A stretch of DNA of 64,000 nucleotides, from the NCBI GenBank assembly GCA_047495785.1, contig JBLDXI010000046.1, forward strand, positions 1 to 64,000. The letters run 5' to 3'. A program made the translations under genes and the position numbers. The notes under the pieces were generated by a model, which saw only the letters and a list, made by a program, of their open reading frames with translations, did not search any database and was not told where the DNA came from. The stretch comes from Lepidodermella squamata. Its lineage: Eukaryota; Gastrotricha. Below are positions 54,424-64,000 of this stretch, piece after piece (within the stretch, counting starts at the first letter, position 1; every line of letters begins with the position of its first letter).

Positions 54424-56609
54424 TCAGTTCGGCCTATTAACAGTCACCGGGTAAATTCCGAACATAACAACCGGCGTGAAGCATATGCAGGCGAGGTAAA
54501 GCAGGCCGACCACGCGTTCGGTAACAACGGCTAAAAAGTGCCACTGAGCCTCGCGGTACGTTAAATTGTCGCTCCCTGTAAAAACGCCGACAACATCGCC
54601 AACTTCCGCTTTCTGTCCCTCCCTCATTCGCCGGTCAGCCATGTTCGTTTTAGGCCTCGAATCGCCGCCGTTGATATCGTGAAAATCCGTCCCATTCATG
54701 CCATTCATAACGCCTTTAACCCCATTCGCGACATTTTTCGAATTGCCATTAAGGTGGTTTTCGTCCGATTTTTCGGTATTATTATTACCGTTTTCGGTAT
54801 TTTCCGGGATTTTTCGGGTACTTCTCGGAATTTTTGAGCGAAGATTGACGACGGTTGCTACTACGCAAGTGACGCTGAATAACCAATTCGGCATTCGAGT
54901 TGCTGTTGATTCGTTGTTTTCTTCAATCATGCTCAGGGCGTAGAGCGCAAAACCTTCGCCCAACTGAGGAAAAAATCGAGAGAAATCGGAAAAAATTCCA
55001 GAAAATTCCAGAAAAATTACCATCGATATTGAGATAAAAGCCATTTGTAGATTAATGTAAATCGATAGCAAAGGTATATGCTGACTGGATCTAAAAATCG
55101 AAATAATATTTTCGAATTCAGGTCAAGATATTTTAGAATTTTGAAAATTTGGCAAAATTTTGAATTTTCAAAAAATTTGCAAATTCGATCCAAGATTTCT
55201 CAGAAATTTGAAATTAGGAAAATTTCAACGGAAATTTGAAATTTTGAAAAATTGAAAAAATTGAAAATTAAAATATGAAAAAATTGAAAATTAAATTCGT
55301 TTCTGGAAATTCTCACCTTGGTAAATCGCCAACAACCATCAGTTGAAATACGGAATAGGCTAGTAGACACGTGAATGAAATTTCAACCTTTTCGACATGT
55401 CCCACTGGAACGCCGAAATTCGCAAGGTGAGCAATAGAAATAAGGCAACTGGGTATGACCACGTTCATCCTAAAATAATCAAAAATTTAGAGAAAATTCT
55501 TAGATTTTCAATATTTTTACATGTAATATTCGATTTTTCGCTTCACGGTGAAATGAAATTCAAGATGATCGAACGAGGCGCTAGGATCGGCATAGGTAAC
55601 ATTGACCTTGGTCTGGGTTGTTGCTATCAAGTCCCATTGTTCATTTTCTTTGAAATATTTTTTCGATACATTGCCAACAAAATACAGCGACATGAATTGC
55701 CTCGTGTATCGCCAACTAATTATTTTAGATTTAAATAAAATTTATAAAAAAAAATATTAAATTCGCGACATACCTTTCGAGCTCTAAAGAACAGGTCTGT
55801 AAAATTATGAATTTTTTTAAATTTCATTACCCAACATTTGTAATTTTTTACCTGAGTATCGAATGGGAAAAGCGTCAAATCCAATTCGCAATAGACCGAA
55901 AATGTCCCACCAGGGCTGTATAAAATGTAACCATTCGAGTAAACTCGAACTTTTTCATCGTCTTTCCCCATCAGGATGTAACGACTTTCAGAATTCATCT
56001 AAAAATATGAGAAATTCTGAATTTTAAAGGAATTATTTTTAAATAATTACCTGAGCTATGTCTGGCAGCCAAACTTCGTCAGCAGGGAGTACTAAAAAAT
56101 GTAAAAAAAGTTTAAATATTGAAAAATTTAAATTTCAACTACGAACCAACATATTCAACGCAATTGTAAGGAAAGTCTTTAATCCAATATCTGAAATGAT
56201 CCTCCCATCTCTGAAATTAAATATTGAAAATTAAACAAAAATAAAATTTAAAAATTTACCACACTCAGATATCCAGTGATTTTCATAATTCGCTCTCTTT
56301 CAATCTAAAACGGGATTTTTTAAATTTCAATAATTTTTTAAAATTTTCAAATCTTACGACGTCGTTGATTTGGGACACGCCAAAGGTAAGGTAAACATCA
56401 ACAGAGTCATTAGCGTTCAACCTTGGCCGCTGCCATTTTCCATATGGAGTAAAATATTTATCCGCAACTTGTTGCTCTGTAACCGCAGATTCAGGATTTT
56501 CACGCTTGCAACCAGCCGCTTTTGTTTTCGGCGGGCCAAATGGCTGTTGGCAGCGAGCCAAAATTATTAAATTAATCAGCAATAAATTTATTTTCATAAA
56601 ATTCGACAT
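54424..56609 (-). CDS. Cys-loop ligand-gated ion channel subunit
   Basis: Ten exons: 56609-56358, 56304-56260, 56210-56147, 56091-56051, 55998-55852, 55796-55774, 55715-55521, 55469-55317, 55090-55021, 54963-54424; every join keeps frame; 509 residues. Signal peptide; loop motifs RWEDHF and VWLPDIAQ; the Cys loop has exactly 13 residues between cysteines (CELDLTLFPFDTQTC). Transmembrane 1 starts NVVIPSCLISIAHLANF; M2 (EKVEISFTCLLAYSVFQLMV) has an EK start and no PAR-type motif, which suggests cation selectivity. M3 is FAL..-flanked, then a long Asn/Glu-rich intracellular loop and M4 (VVGLLYLACICFTPVVMF). No vicinal Cys pair is seen before M1, so it is not a classical alpha subunit. Ligand unknown. 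Tandem paralogue of 56680-59536. Confidence 0.9.
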
Positions 56610-56679
56610 TTTTAAGGAATTTCTAAAAAATTTGAAAAATTTGAAAAAATTATTTCAATTTTTTTAAATGGATTTTGTT

Positions 56680-59536
56680 TTATGAAGCAACGCTTGGGTA
56701 AATATTAAACATGACTATAGGTGTTATGACAATACATAGAATGTATAAAATGGCGCCGAGTCTTTCAATAACACGGGCTACAAATCGCCACTGCTCCTCG
56801 CGGAACTCGAGTTCCGCATCGCGGTAAGCCGAATTTCCGCCAAAAATAACGTCATCGATCGAACTTTTCGATTTTCTCCCCATAGAATTCGGCCCATAAT
56901 CGTGGATTCCAATGATAATTGAAGATATGCCGAATTTGTACTTAGAATTGTCTTTCGGAATTTTCGAACCGAGCCCAATGGCGTGGCCAATGAAGCGGAA
57001 CGTGTTGTAGGCGAGTGGGGAAATTTGAACTTTACTACCGCCGTTGTCTTCTACCATACTTAATGCGTATAATGCGCCGCCCTCGATTAGCTGAAATTAA
57101 AAGATTAATTTAGAAATCGACATCAGACGTGTTTTTTTGAGACGCAAACCATTGAGAGGGCAATATAGGCCATTTGAAGATCGATGTAGATTAACAGAAG
57201 AGGAATGTTGTCACTTGATCTGCAATTATTAAATTATAGGAAAAAAAATCGAATCTTTTAGTCACGCAAATTTCAAGCCGCGTTACAGATTTTTTTGACC
57301 TAATACCTTGGCATATCGGCGACGACCATGAGTTGAAACACGGAATATGCCAAAAGGCATGTGAATGAAATTTCGACCTTTTCAATATGACCGACTGGGA
57401 CGCCAAAATTGGCCATGTGGGCGATTGAAATTAAAACGCTTGGAATGATAACATTGAGCCTGGTAAAACAAAATAAAAAAAGGATTTTTTTTGAAATTTT
57501 TGAAATTTTCTTAAAATGTTTTAAAATATTTCGAAAAATTCAATTTTTTGAAATTATAAAATTTTGAAATTTTGTAAACTTACATGTAATATTGGATTTT
57601 TCGTTTGATTTTGAAGTGGAATTCAAGGTGGTCGAAGGATACGCTTGGGTCGGCGTACGACACGTCGATTTTAGATTGGGACAATGAGACGAGTTGCCAC
57701 TGTTCATTTTCCTTGAAATATTTTCTCGAAATATTCCCAACAAAATTTAGCGACATGTATTGCCGAGAATAGCGCCAACTGAAATTAAGAAAACAAATTT
57801 TAAAGAATAATTTTTAGCATTTATTCACCTTTCCAGCTCCAACGAGCATGTCTGTAAAAATTTGAAAATTTTTGAAAATTTTGAAAATTGAAAATTTTTT
57901 AATTCACCTGAGTATCGAATGGAAACAGAGCGAGATTATATTCGCAATAAATTTCAATGGTACCGCCAGGGCTGAATATAGAGTAGCCATTCGAGTAGAC
58001 GCGAACTTTCTCGTCGTCTCGGCCCATCAAAGTGTAACGGCCTTCTGAATTCATCTGAAAAATTTGACAAAAAATCAATTAAAAAATGGAACGGTGGCGG
58101 GCGAATGACGCAAGTAAAAGCTGCAAAATAATGGAATTTTCGATGAAGTCCCAACGGTATATAGAAACGCCAACTGCTATTTGTGAGTTTTCATTCGATA
58201 ATTAGAGGTTGATTTGTCTGGGAATTAAAAAAATACCTGAGCGAGATCTGGAAGCCAGACAATAGTCGACGGAACGACTGGGAAAGTTTTACCAACATTA
58301 AATTCCAAGAAAATGAAAGGTGCAGATATTACCGACGTAGTCGATACAACTCAGAGGGAAGTCTTCTCGCCAAGCTCTTAGTTCATCCACCCATCGCTGA
58401 AAAAAATGGAAATTAAAAATTAAAATCTATACTTATATGTAAAATTATTTTGTTCAAATTTTTAAGTGATGTGATTAAATTACTAGATTTCATGTATTTA
58501 AAAATTTAAAAAAAATGTGGATAAAGTCCAAAATAAATCCTAGAGTCAAATTATAGGCTCCATCATTCAAGCAATCAGTGATTGATTTTGAGTATCGGAA
58601 AAATCACTGAATTGTATAATCGATACTTGAAATCGATATGGAATCTGAAGGCACAGGATAATAACGCGTATACTACTCCAACCCATTGGCTCTAATTTAA
58701 TTTGATTTTGCCAATAAATCGTATCGGTTTTATAAATCAATCACTTCAAATCGAATTCCGATAATTCATTGTTTAACTAAAAAAATTGAATTACATAATA
58801 TTATAGTCTAAACAAAAACTATGCGTGCTCTTGAGATCCGCAGGGAAATTTGTTCCGATCGGGTAAAAAACCGAAAATTACCGAATCAGTTACAATCGGT
58901 TTGTCCCTGGTTATTTCGGTAATTTTCCCACATTTTCGGACTGGAGGATGGGATCCTCAAAGCGTTTTCAACCTCGATCGTTGGGACATCCAGAATTCAG
59001 GATTCCACGAGGCTGGGGTTTCAGTTGTGATTTGCACCAAGCCCAGCAATCCCATTTTGGCATCAGGAAGCTTCAAAAGCTTCATTTTCGTGAATAGCCT
59101 TTATTATATCGAAGTCACTGTAACGAGGGACTTGAAACCTTATTATTGGGAAAAATTCCAGAGCTGAAGCTTCAAATTCAGTACTTCAATCACTAAAAGG
59201 CTATGTATCAGAACAATTTTAGGGATTAAAATGGCTAACCACACTGAGGTATCCGGAAATTCTCATAATTCGATACCGCTCGATAACGTCGTTGATCTGC
59301 GAAAATCCGAACGTTAAAAACACCTCGACGGTATCGTTGCCGTTCAATTTCGGCCGTTGCCAATTGCCGTAAGGATCGAAATATTTCCGCGATATTTGCT
59401 GCTCGGATGCCCTAACCGAATCATTGTAGGGCATTGAACACCCTGGCGCGGGTGAAGAGGGTGGCCCAAATGGCTGTTGCCCGATCGTCATTCCAAAAAA
59501 TGTCCAAAAAACGAGAACATGAAGTAGTGGTAACAT
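56680..59536 (-). CDS. Cys-loop ligand-gated ion channel subunit (paralogue)
   Basis: Nine exons: 59536-59240, 58396-58333, 58277-58237, 58054-57908, 57851-57829, 57778-57584, 57459-57307, 57219-57150, 57090-56680; all phases agree; 466 residues. Signal peptide MLPLLHVLVFWTFFGMTIG, then QQPFGPP shared with the neighbour. Same Cys loop (CEYNLALFPFDTQTC), M1 NVIIPSVLISIAHMANF, M2 EKVEISFTCLLAYSVFQLMV, and M4 GAILYILCIVITPIVMF. The exon pattern equals that of the downstream gene except that its first exon equals exons 1 plus 2 there (297 = 252 + 45 coding bases), so one intron was lost or gained. The intracellular loop is shorter. Probably assembles into a pentamer, perhaps with its neighbour; the ligand cannot be read from sequence. 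Confidence 0.9.
58575..58935. repeat. Adjacent copies of two dispersed repeats in a channel intron
   Basis: The ATCGAT family lies at about 58575-58645 and the ACCGAAAATTACC family at about 58850-58935, both inside the first intron of the channel gene 56680-59536 (intron 58397-59239). Confidence 0.5.
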
Positions 59537-60508
59537 TTCGATAAAATTAGGACCTATAACCATAAATCTAGATAAAAATAACAGGTATAATGCCTCGCGG
59601 GGCGAATAATGCAAGGTTTTTGCGATAGTAGCGATGCACCTTGGGATTTCTCGCAATTCGAGTCATGCGATGAAATAAGATTGTTGCTAAGATGCCGCCC
59701 GGACGTCTCAGCCCCAGGTGGCAGCAAATACGCAGTTGAAATGTTTCTTTTTAATATGCACTGGAAGTCGATAATAAATAAAAATGAATAATTTCAGGTT
59801 GAATTGAATATTTTTTCAAATTTGTTTTTATAAAGATTAGCGTTGATTGAATATAATTTTTTACAGGTGATTCCGGAACAATTCTTTTCGCCTATATGCT
59901 TAATTATTATTCTATAATATTTTCACTATATAATAACAGGTGTGAAAATATGAAATCAATTTAGTATCGATCGATTGCCGGTATAAAAAAGCATTCATTA
60001 CAATTTCTGTTGACGGGAAATAGAATTTATATAATATACATAAGTATGCTACTTAAGTACTTATATAATCGGCGTAATAATTCAAAATTACCTTGAGTGA
60101 ATTTCCGATAGATTTGTTGTTTTTTCCTTTCTCTGTAGGTGTGCCTAATTAACCTCTTTAATGTTGCGTTCCAGTTCTAGAATACCTACGAATGTGATTT
60201 TTCAATAAGCGTGCTGCCACGAAAATTGATATTGATCGATTATCGTCAATATTGCGATTTTCAATTCGTTATTTTTATGCGAGAAACCCAAAAATCACAA
60301 TTTAATGTGATCAATCATCACCCGAATTGAAGAAATAAATCGCTGATAATCGATAATCGATACTCGATATCACGTGTACAATTTCAAGACGGGTCGGGGG
60401 GTAACAGAGACTTAAAAGTACTTGAAAGTATCGACTCAAAATGAGGGAAAAATTGCTAACGAACGGGTTAGTATGGGTTTCCAAGGTGATGGGTTCTTCT
60501 TCGCGGTC

Positions 60509-60575
60509 CTACTTCGCTCTATGCCATAGCCTCAGAAGGTGATGGGTTCTGAGACTATGGCATAGAGCGAAGTAG
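60509..60575. repeat. 67-nt near-perfect hairpin
   Basis: A 29-bp stem with one C/A mismatch and a 9-base loop (GGTGATGGG). One arm starts CTACTTCGCTCTATGCCATA. It could be a fold-back of two hAT-MITE ends (the GAGCGAAGTA word) or a small-RNA precursor. Confidence 0.8.
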
Positions 60576-61256
60576 AACGGTGGAACTGGTAGGGATAATA
60601 ACAAACATCGACATTAGGGTCCCCTCTTTGGTCTTCGACTGAGCTCACAGCTCACCCTACGGACCGATGGAACTGGCCTCTACCATCCTTAGCGGTACTT
60701 CGCAACCTATGAGTTGCAAAGGTTTTAATTTGGAAACATTAAAGATCCAACCTAAATTCAGCTTCTCGCAATTTTTAAATCAAACGGTCATTTTACGATT
60801 TTCGTTCTGATGTTCACTCGGTTTTTTCGATTTTTTATCGAATCTTCGCGATGAACGTCGAGAACGTTTTCTATGTGCTGGAGCTATTTGAACTATCGGC
60901 TCGTCAAATCAACTTTACTCGATGAGTTAACCTCGGCTCGTCGCCGATCTGATCAATCGATTTTCAAGCTCAATCGTGTTGTCGATCGGGTTCCAAGAAG
61001 ACAGTGCCTTTGAACCAGTTCGAGCCAGTAACTAAGGCTGATGGAATACATGGCACGACATCCGTTATGGTAATTTCCAGGAAGAAAGCTGCCGGGATTT
61101 TGCGATTGTCTCAGAGGAGCTCTGTGTTAGAGGTGAGGCTGAGGGCTGCTCGATCCTCGAGCCCTGCCAGTTTAAGCACGAGCTGATTTGAATAATGAAG
61201 CTATTTAGCGATCCTCGGGTATATTCATTGTGTGACCACTTAAAAGTCCAATCCAA

Positions 61257-61527
61257 TGCGCACGCTGATTGGTCAATCGATCGTTGCTATGACTCCCGGA
61301 TGAAACGTTCTGTCGTGCGATCCATAAGATTTTTTGCAACAAGTGTTTTTTGCCGCAGGAATTCACCACGATATGGAGTTTACGCTCGTGGTCAATGGAA
61401 ACCGGGCAGAGGGTGTGGCAAGGTCTTTTTTTCATAAATATAAAATAATTAATTTGTGGATCGCACGGCAGAAATGTTTCATTCCGGAGTCATTAGCAAC
61501 GAGAAATTGACCAATCAGCGTGCGCAC
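61257..61527. mobile_element. 271-bp inverted-repeat element
   Basis: Arms of about 74 bases (61257-61330; 61453-61527) share TGCGCACGCTGATTGGTCAA, TCGTTGCTA, GACTC and CGTGCGATCCA in inverted order. No coding frame; no clear target duplication. Confidence 0.75.
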
Positions 61528-62817
61528 CAAGGTTCAACTTACCAGAGGTTCCACAATGCCTCGTTTTCATATTGAAATAGACAACTGTCCAATATCGCTT
61601 AGAACTTGAAACCACAGTGCATTGCAAATAAATCAAATTCGGGTCTTTCATGGTTAATGCAGATTCGGTAGTTCCAATTAGGAGTCCAACTTTACGAGTT
61701 ACATCCACTTCAAACTTTCATTAAGTGTCAAAGGTCTTTCAAACAATGATTTTTAAGATGTATCCTGCTTTTGATCCACCACGCATTGAGTTAGAAGAAA
61801 TTCTATATCTTGAAATAATTAGCCGCATAAGACATGACTGTATTCTTAGTGAATCACTCCGACAAAATTAGCCACTCTGACGCATTCAAGGCGAAAATTT
61901 AATCAAATAGCAAGTAGGTGTTTTAGGTGTAATGATCAAAATGCCTGGTGAGTGCTTGTTGGGGCCCGAGTCCGAATTCTGCTTGTACGCGTTCGGGCAG
62001 GCCCGTATGCGACCGGGCAGCAGCACTTTACGAATCAGGCTAGGCCCCCAACCCAGTGTGCGACTTTCAGGGGGGGATGGGGGGGATCATCCCCCCCAGC
62101 TTGGCCGGGCCAGACAACAAAATGAGAATTTATCCCACTGTTTTGTTAATTTTGGAAGGTTCTGGGGCGTGTTTTAGTGGAAAATCTCCAAAATTTTCTC
62201 GCTTCGCTCGGTTATTAGCCGAAATGACTCGTCCAACATCTTCAAACAGCAAAAAAAATTTTTCCATCCCCGGGAGCTCGCGGATCGAAGATCGCACCCT
62301 GCCCCAACCTGATCACTTGGGAATTTTAGTTGGGAGTTTTAGTTAGAAGCTATTACGACCGACTTAGGTCAATCGATTGCCTTGCCTTGTTAAATCAAAT
62401 CTTTCCCTCTGTTCGCGATATTTCCTCTGTGAAGTCGACGTTTACATCGAGATTTAGATCATTGCAACATGAATAAGGATTGTATTTAATCCGCTACTGA
62501 TATGCTTCTTTTATATCCATATTATTTCACGCGTGTCATCGCGGTTGGAAGCGTTGAACAAATTAACCAGCAGACATTATCGTGCTAATTAGCCCATCGC
62601 AAGTAATTTCTAAGACACGCGCAATGCGCATTATTAATAAAAATACAAAGAAAGATCACCTGTCGTGCATGCGACACATTTGGCGTGGCTTCAAGTAAAG
62701 CAGGAACATGTTGCGCGGCTTTGTTGTTCAATTCACAGGCCTATAAAAGTTCTCAAAATCGGCTATAATAAATATCTATTTTTCCATAGATAGTCAAACT
62801 TTTTGAAGCTTCGAATC

Positions 62818-63183
62818 ATGCTTTATCGGTACATTTTAATGGCTGTGCTAAGCTTTTCCATTGTTAAAGCTGATACTCTCAAAATCTTGCTACCTGTCCT
62901 ACTTCCAATGACAGGCGACGATCCTCGAAACGGTGAAGGATGCCGAGCTGGCGTTGATGTAGCTATTGATGCTTTCAATGCTAGACGCGCAAAAGACTAC
63001 ACCGTCGAGCCGGTCTACTTGGACGAGGCTGGCGGTGCTCTGCAGGCTGCGAAGCGGCTAGTGGAATTCACGAGGCGTGGCCTAGGCCCATCAGAACAGC
63101 TCGCCCCAGTTGTTGTCGGGCCCTACTTTACCGGTGGATGCAAGGCAGTGGCGACGTTCGTACACCACCTTAATATGGTTCAG
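62818..63183 (+). CDS. First exon of an ANF/GABA-B-type receptor (periplasmic-binding fold)
   Basis: The Met at 62818 starts a signal peptide (LYRYILMAVLSFSIVKA); TTTTTCCATAG about 28 bases upstream resembles an acceptor. The mature part begins KILLPVLLPMTGDD, then GCRAGVDVAIDAFNARR, and VVVGPYFTGGCKAVATFVHH. This LLP(M)TG ... GxxxAVDxAIxxxN ... VGP-CS order is the ligand-binding domain shared by GABA-B receptors and natriuretic-type receptors. The exon ends at CAG|GTAATAC (63183). Following exons are not visible in the last 800 bases, where a MITE lies in the intron, so the membrane part and class cannot be decided. GABA-B-like is the best guess. Confidence 0.75.
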
Positions 63184-64000
63184 GTAATACAGCATGTCTT
63201 TCTTTCAAGGATTCAGTAGGTCCCATAATTAACCGACCAACGACCAAACCCAGGATGTCAAAACTTGAAACGCCTTTTTGCTTAGGGCATCAGGAATTTA
63301 GGGGAGTTTGATACTATGAAGTGATGGTGAAGCCTCAAAATTAAGAATTTAGAGGCAATAGCACCTAAACTCAGTGTGCGAAGTAGGATCCGGGAGCTGG
63401 GGTGTTTTCTACTTGTTTTCTAGGACCCAGCCGAGGGAACCAAAGGGTCCCCCCGTGGTTTTTCCAGCCTTTCTCTGGTTACAGTCCCGGAGCTGGGGTG
63501 TCGCGACACCCCAGCAATCATGTACTTCGCACCTTGCCTAAACTCTTTATCATGGCAAGGGGCAAGGGGCTCGTTCTTGTAACTTGAAAACGCAGCCACC
63601 TTGAAGGGGAGTTTGGGTCTTACTGGATCCACCTCTTGGAAGTTTCTAACTCTTAGGTTTCTGTAAACTTCCTATGAGCATAACTAGGTAGCGAAGTGGC
63701 GTTCTCTGTGGAAAAACTCCAAACTTTCAGTATGTAGCCTCCAAAAATCTTCGATCACCCTGGCAGATTATGAGCATTGCTGTCACGCCAAGCAACCATG
63801 CAACCTGGTCACATGACTTTGGGCAGTTAGAGTCTCTCCAAATTAACCACAAACCACAAGATAACAAAGATCAACATTACAAACGTCCAGGACTTTCAAA
63901 TCCCTTCATTGTGCCGTGGTAATAGGGGGTATCGTACCCCCCCTCCCTAGTCTGAAGCGAAGGTGGAAAACCGCAAAAAACCCCTGAAGGACCTTTCGGT
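63184..64000. other. Intron and repeats at right window edge
   Basis: Presumed intron of the receptor gene. It holds the hAT-like MITE at 63372-63536 and a GC-rich tail near 63920 (GGGGGTATCGTACCCCCC). No further exon is recognised. Confidence 0.5.
63372..63536. mobile_element. 165-bp hAT-like MITE with 8-bp duplication
   Basis: TIR CAGTGTGCGAAGTA / TACTTCGCACCTTG (12 of 14 matching). Exact 8-bp direct repeats CCTAAACT flank it (63364-63371 and 63537-63544). The interior has GGAGCTGGGGTGT repeated and a TGTCGCGACA palindrome. No coding capacity. Confidence 0.85.

Larger units (their letters stand above)
59537..62817. other. Long intergenic region
   Basis: No gene is supported. It contains a 67-nt hairpin (60509-60575), a hAT-MITE relative (about 60556-60715), an inverted-repeat element (61257-61527), and a GC-rich patch near 61960-62110 with runs of G and C (GGGGGGATCATCCCCCC). 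Confidence 0.45.

Noticed and set aside
55397-55738. 113-codon plus-strand frame over the channel gene
   Set aside because: Antisense to two channel exons whose motifs and phases are clear.
61960-62110. GC-rich patch with open frames
   Set aside because: G and C homopolymer runs and a palindromic GGGGGGATCATCCCCCC explain the open frames; no domain is visible.

Overview
This is an AT-rich nuclear segment from a small-genome invertebrate animal. Protein-coding genes have many short introns (often about 50 bp, GT-AG), and the families are animal ones: C-type lectin domains, Cys-loop ligand-gated channels, LamG/EGF proteins, C2H2 zinc fingers, and an ANF/GABA-B-type receptor fragment. Interspersed are a Helitron, LINE relics and many TIR elements. 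Perfect or near-perfect CTGATAAG GATA sites lie upstream of several secreted or membrane protein genes, and some genes have acceptor-like T-rich..AG sequences just before the ATG. This hints at a nematode or another ecdysozoan; tardigrade or rotifer is not excluded. No species is claimed.

Region 1 (1-7.7 kb): a near-identical inverted repeat (arms about 2.84 kb, 26-2865 and 3127-5970) surrounds a 261-bp loop carrying one exon of a prolyl 3-hydroxylase (leprecan) catalytic domain. Each arm holds a frameshifted copy of a small PPxY membrane-protein gene and the 5' part of a Cys-rich secreted-protein gene. Only the right-hand Cys-rich gene is complete (5364-6570). An intact relative of the PPxY gene follows (7083-7673).

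Region 2 (7.9-24.7 kb): two tandem genes with two C-type lectin domains each (minus strand), a galaxin-like Cys-rich/Thr-rich secreted protein, a second PPxY membrane protein, two tandem type I membrane proteins sharing one intron position, a five-finger C2H2 protein, and an AceTr (GPR1/FUN34/YaaH) acetate-transporter homologue. All exon joins were checked for reading-frame phase. Two TIR elements lie in one lectin intron, and a hAT-like MITE lies at 22080-22226.

Region 3 (24.7-41 kb): repeat-rich and gene-poor. It holds a TA-flanked long-TIR element, three LINE relics (one resembling the R2/NeSL group), and a minus-strand Helitron. The Helitron's Rep/helicase frame is open across five exons except where a 793-bp TIR element with a 41-bp minisatellite and a tRNA-like segment has inserted.

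Region 4 (41-64 kb): a second zinc-finger gene, two MITE-like elements with a shared sub-repeat, an orphan single-pass membrane protein, a LamG + four-EGF secreted protein, two tandem Cys-loop channel subunits with matching exons, a long repeat-rich gap with a 67-nt hairpin, and the first exon of a periplasmic-binding-like receptor interrupted downstream by a hAT-like MITE.

Most genes encode surface or secreted proteins (lectins, mucin-like proteins, channels), consistent with an arrayed, duplicating accessory neighbourhood. No operon or pathway linking them can be shown from the sequence.
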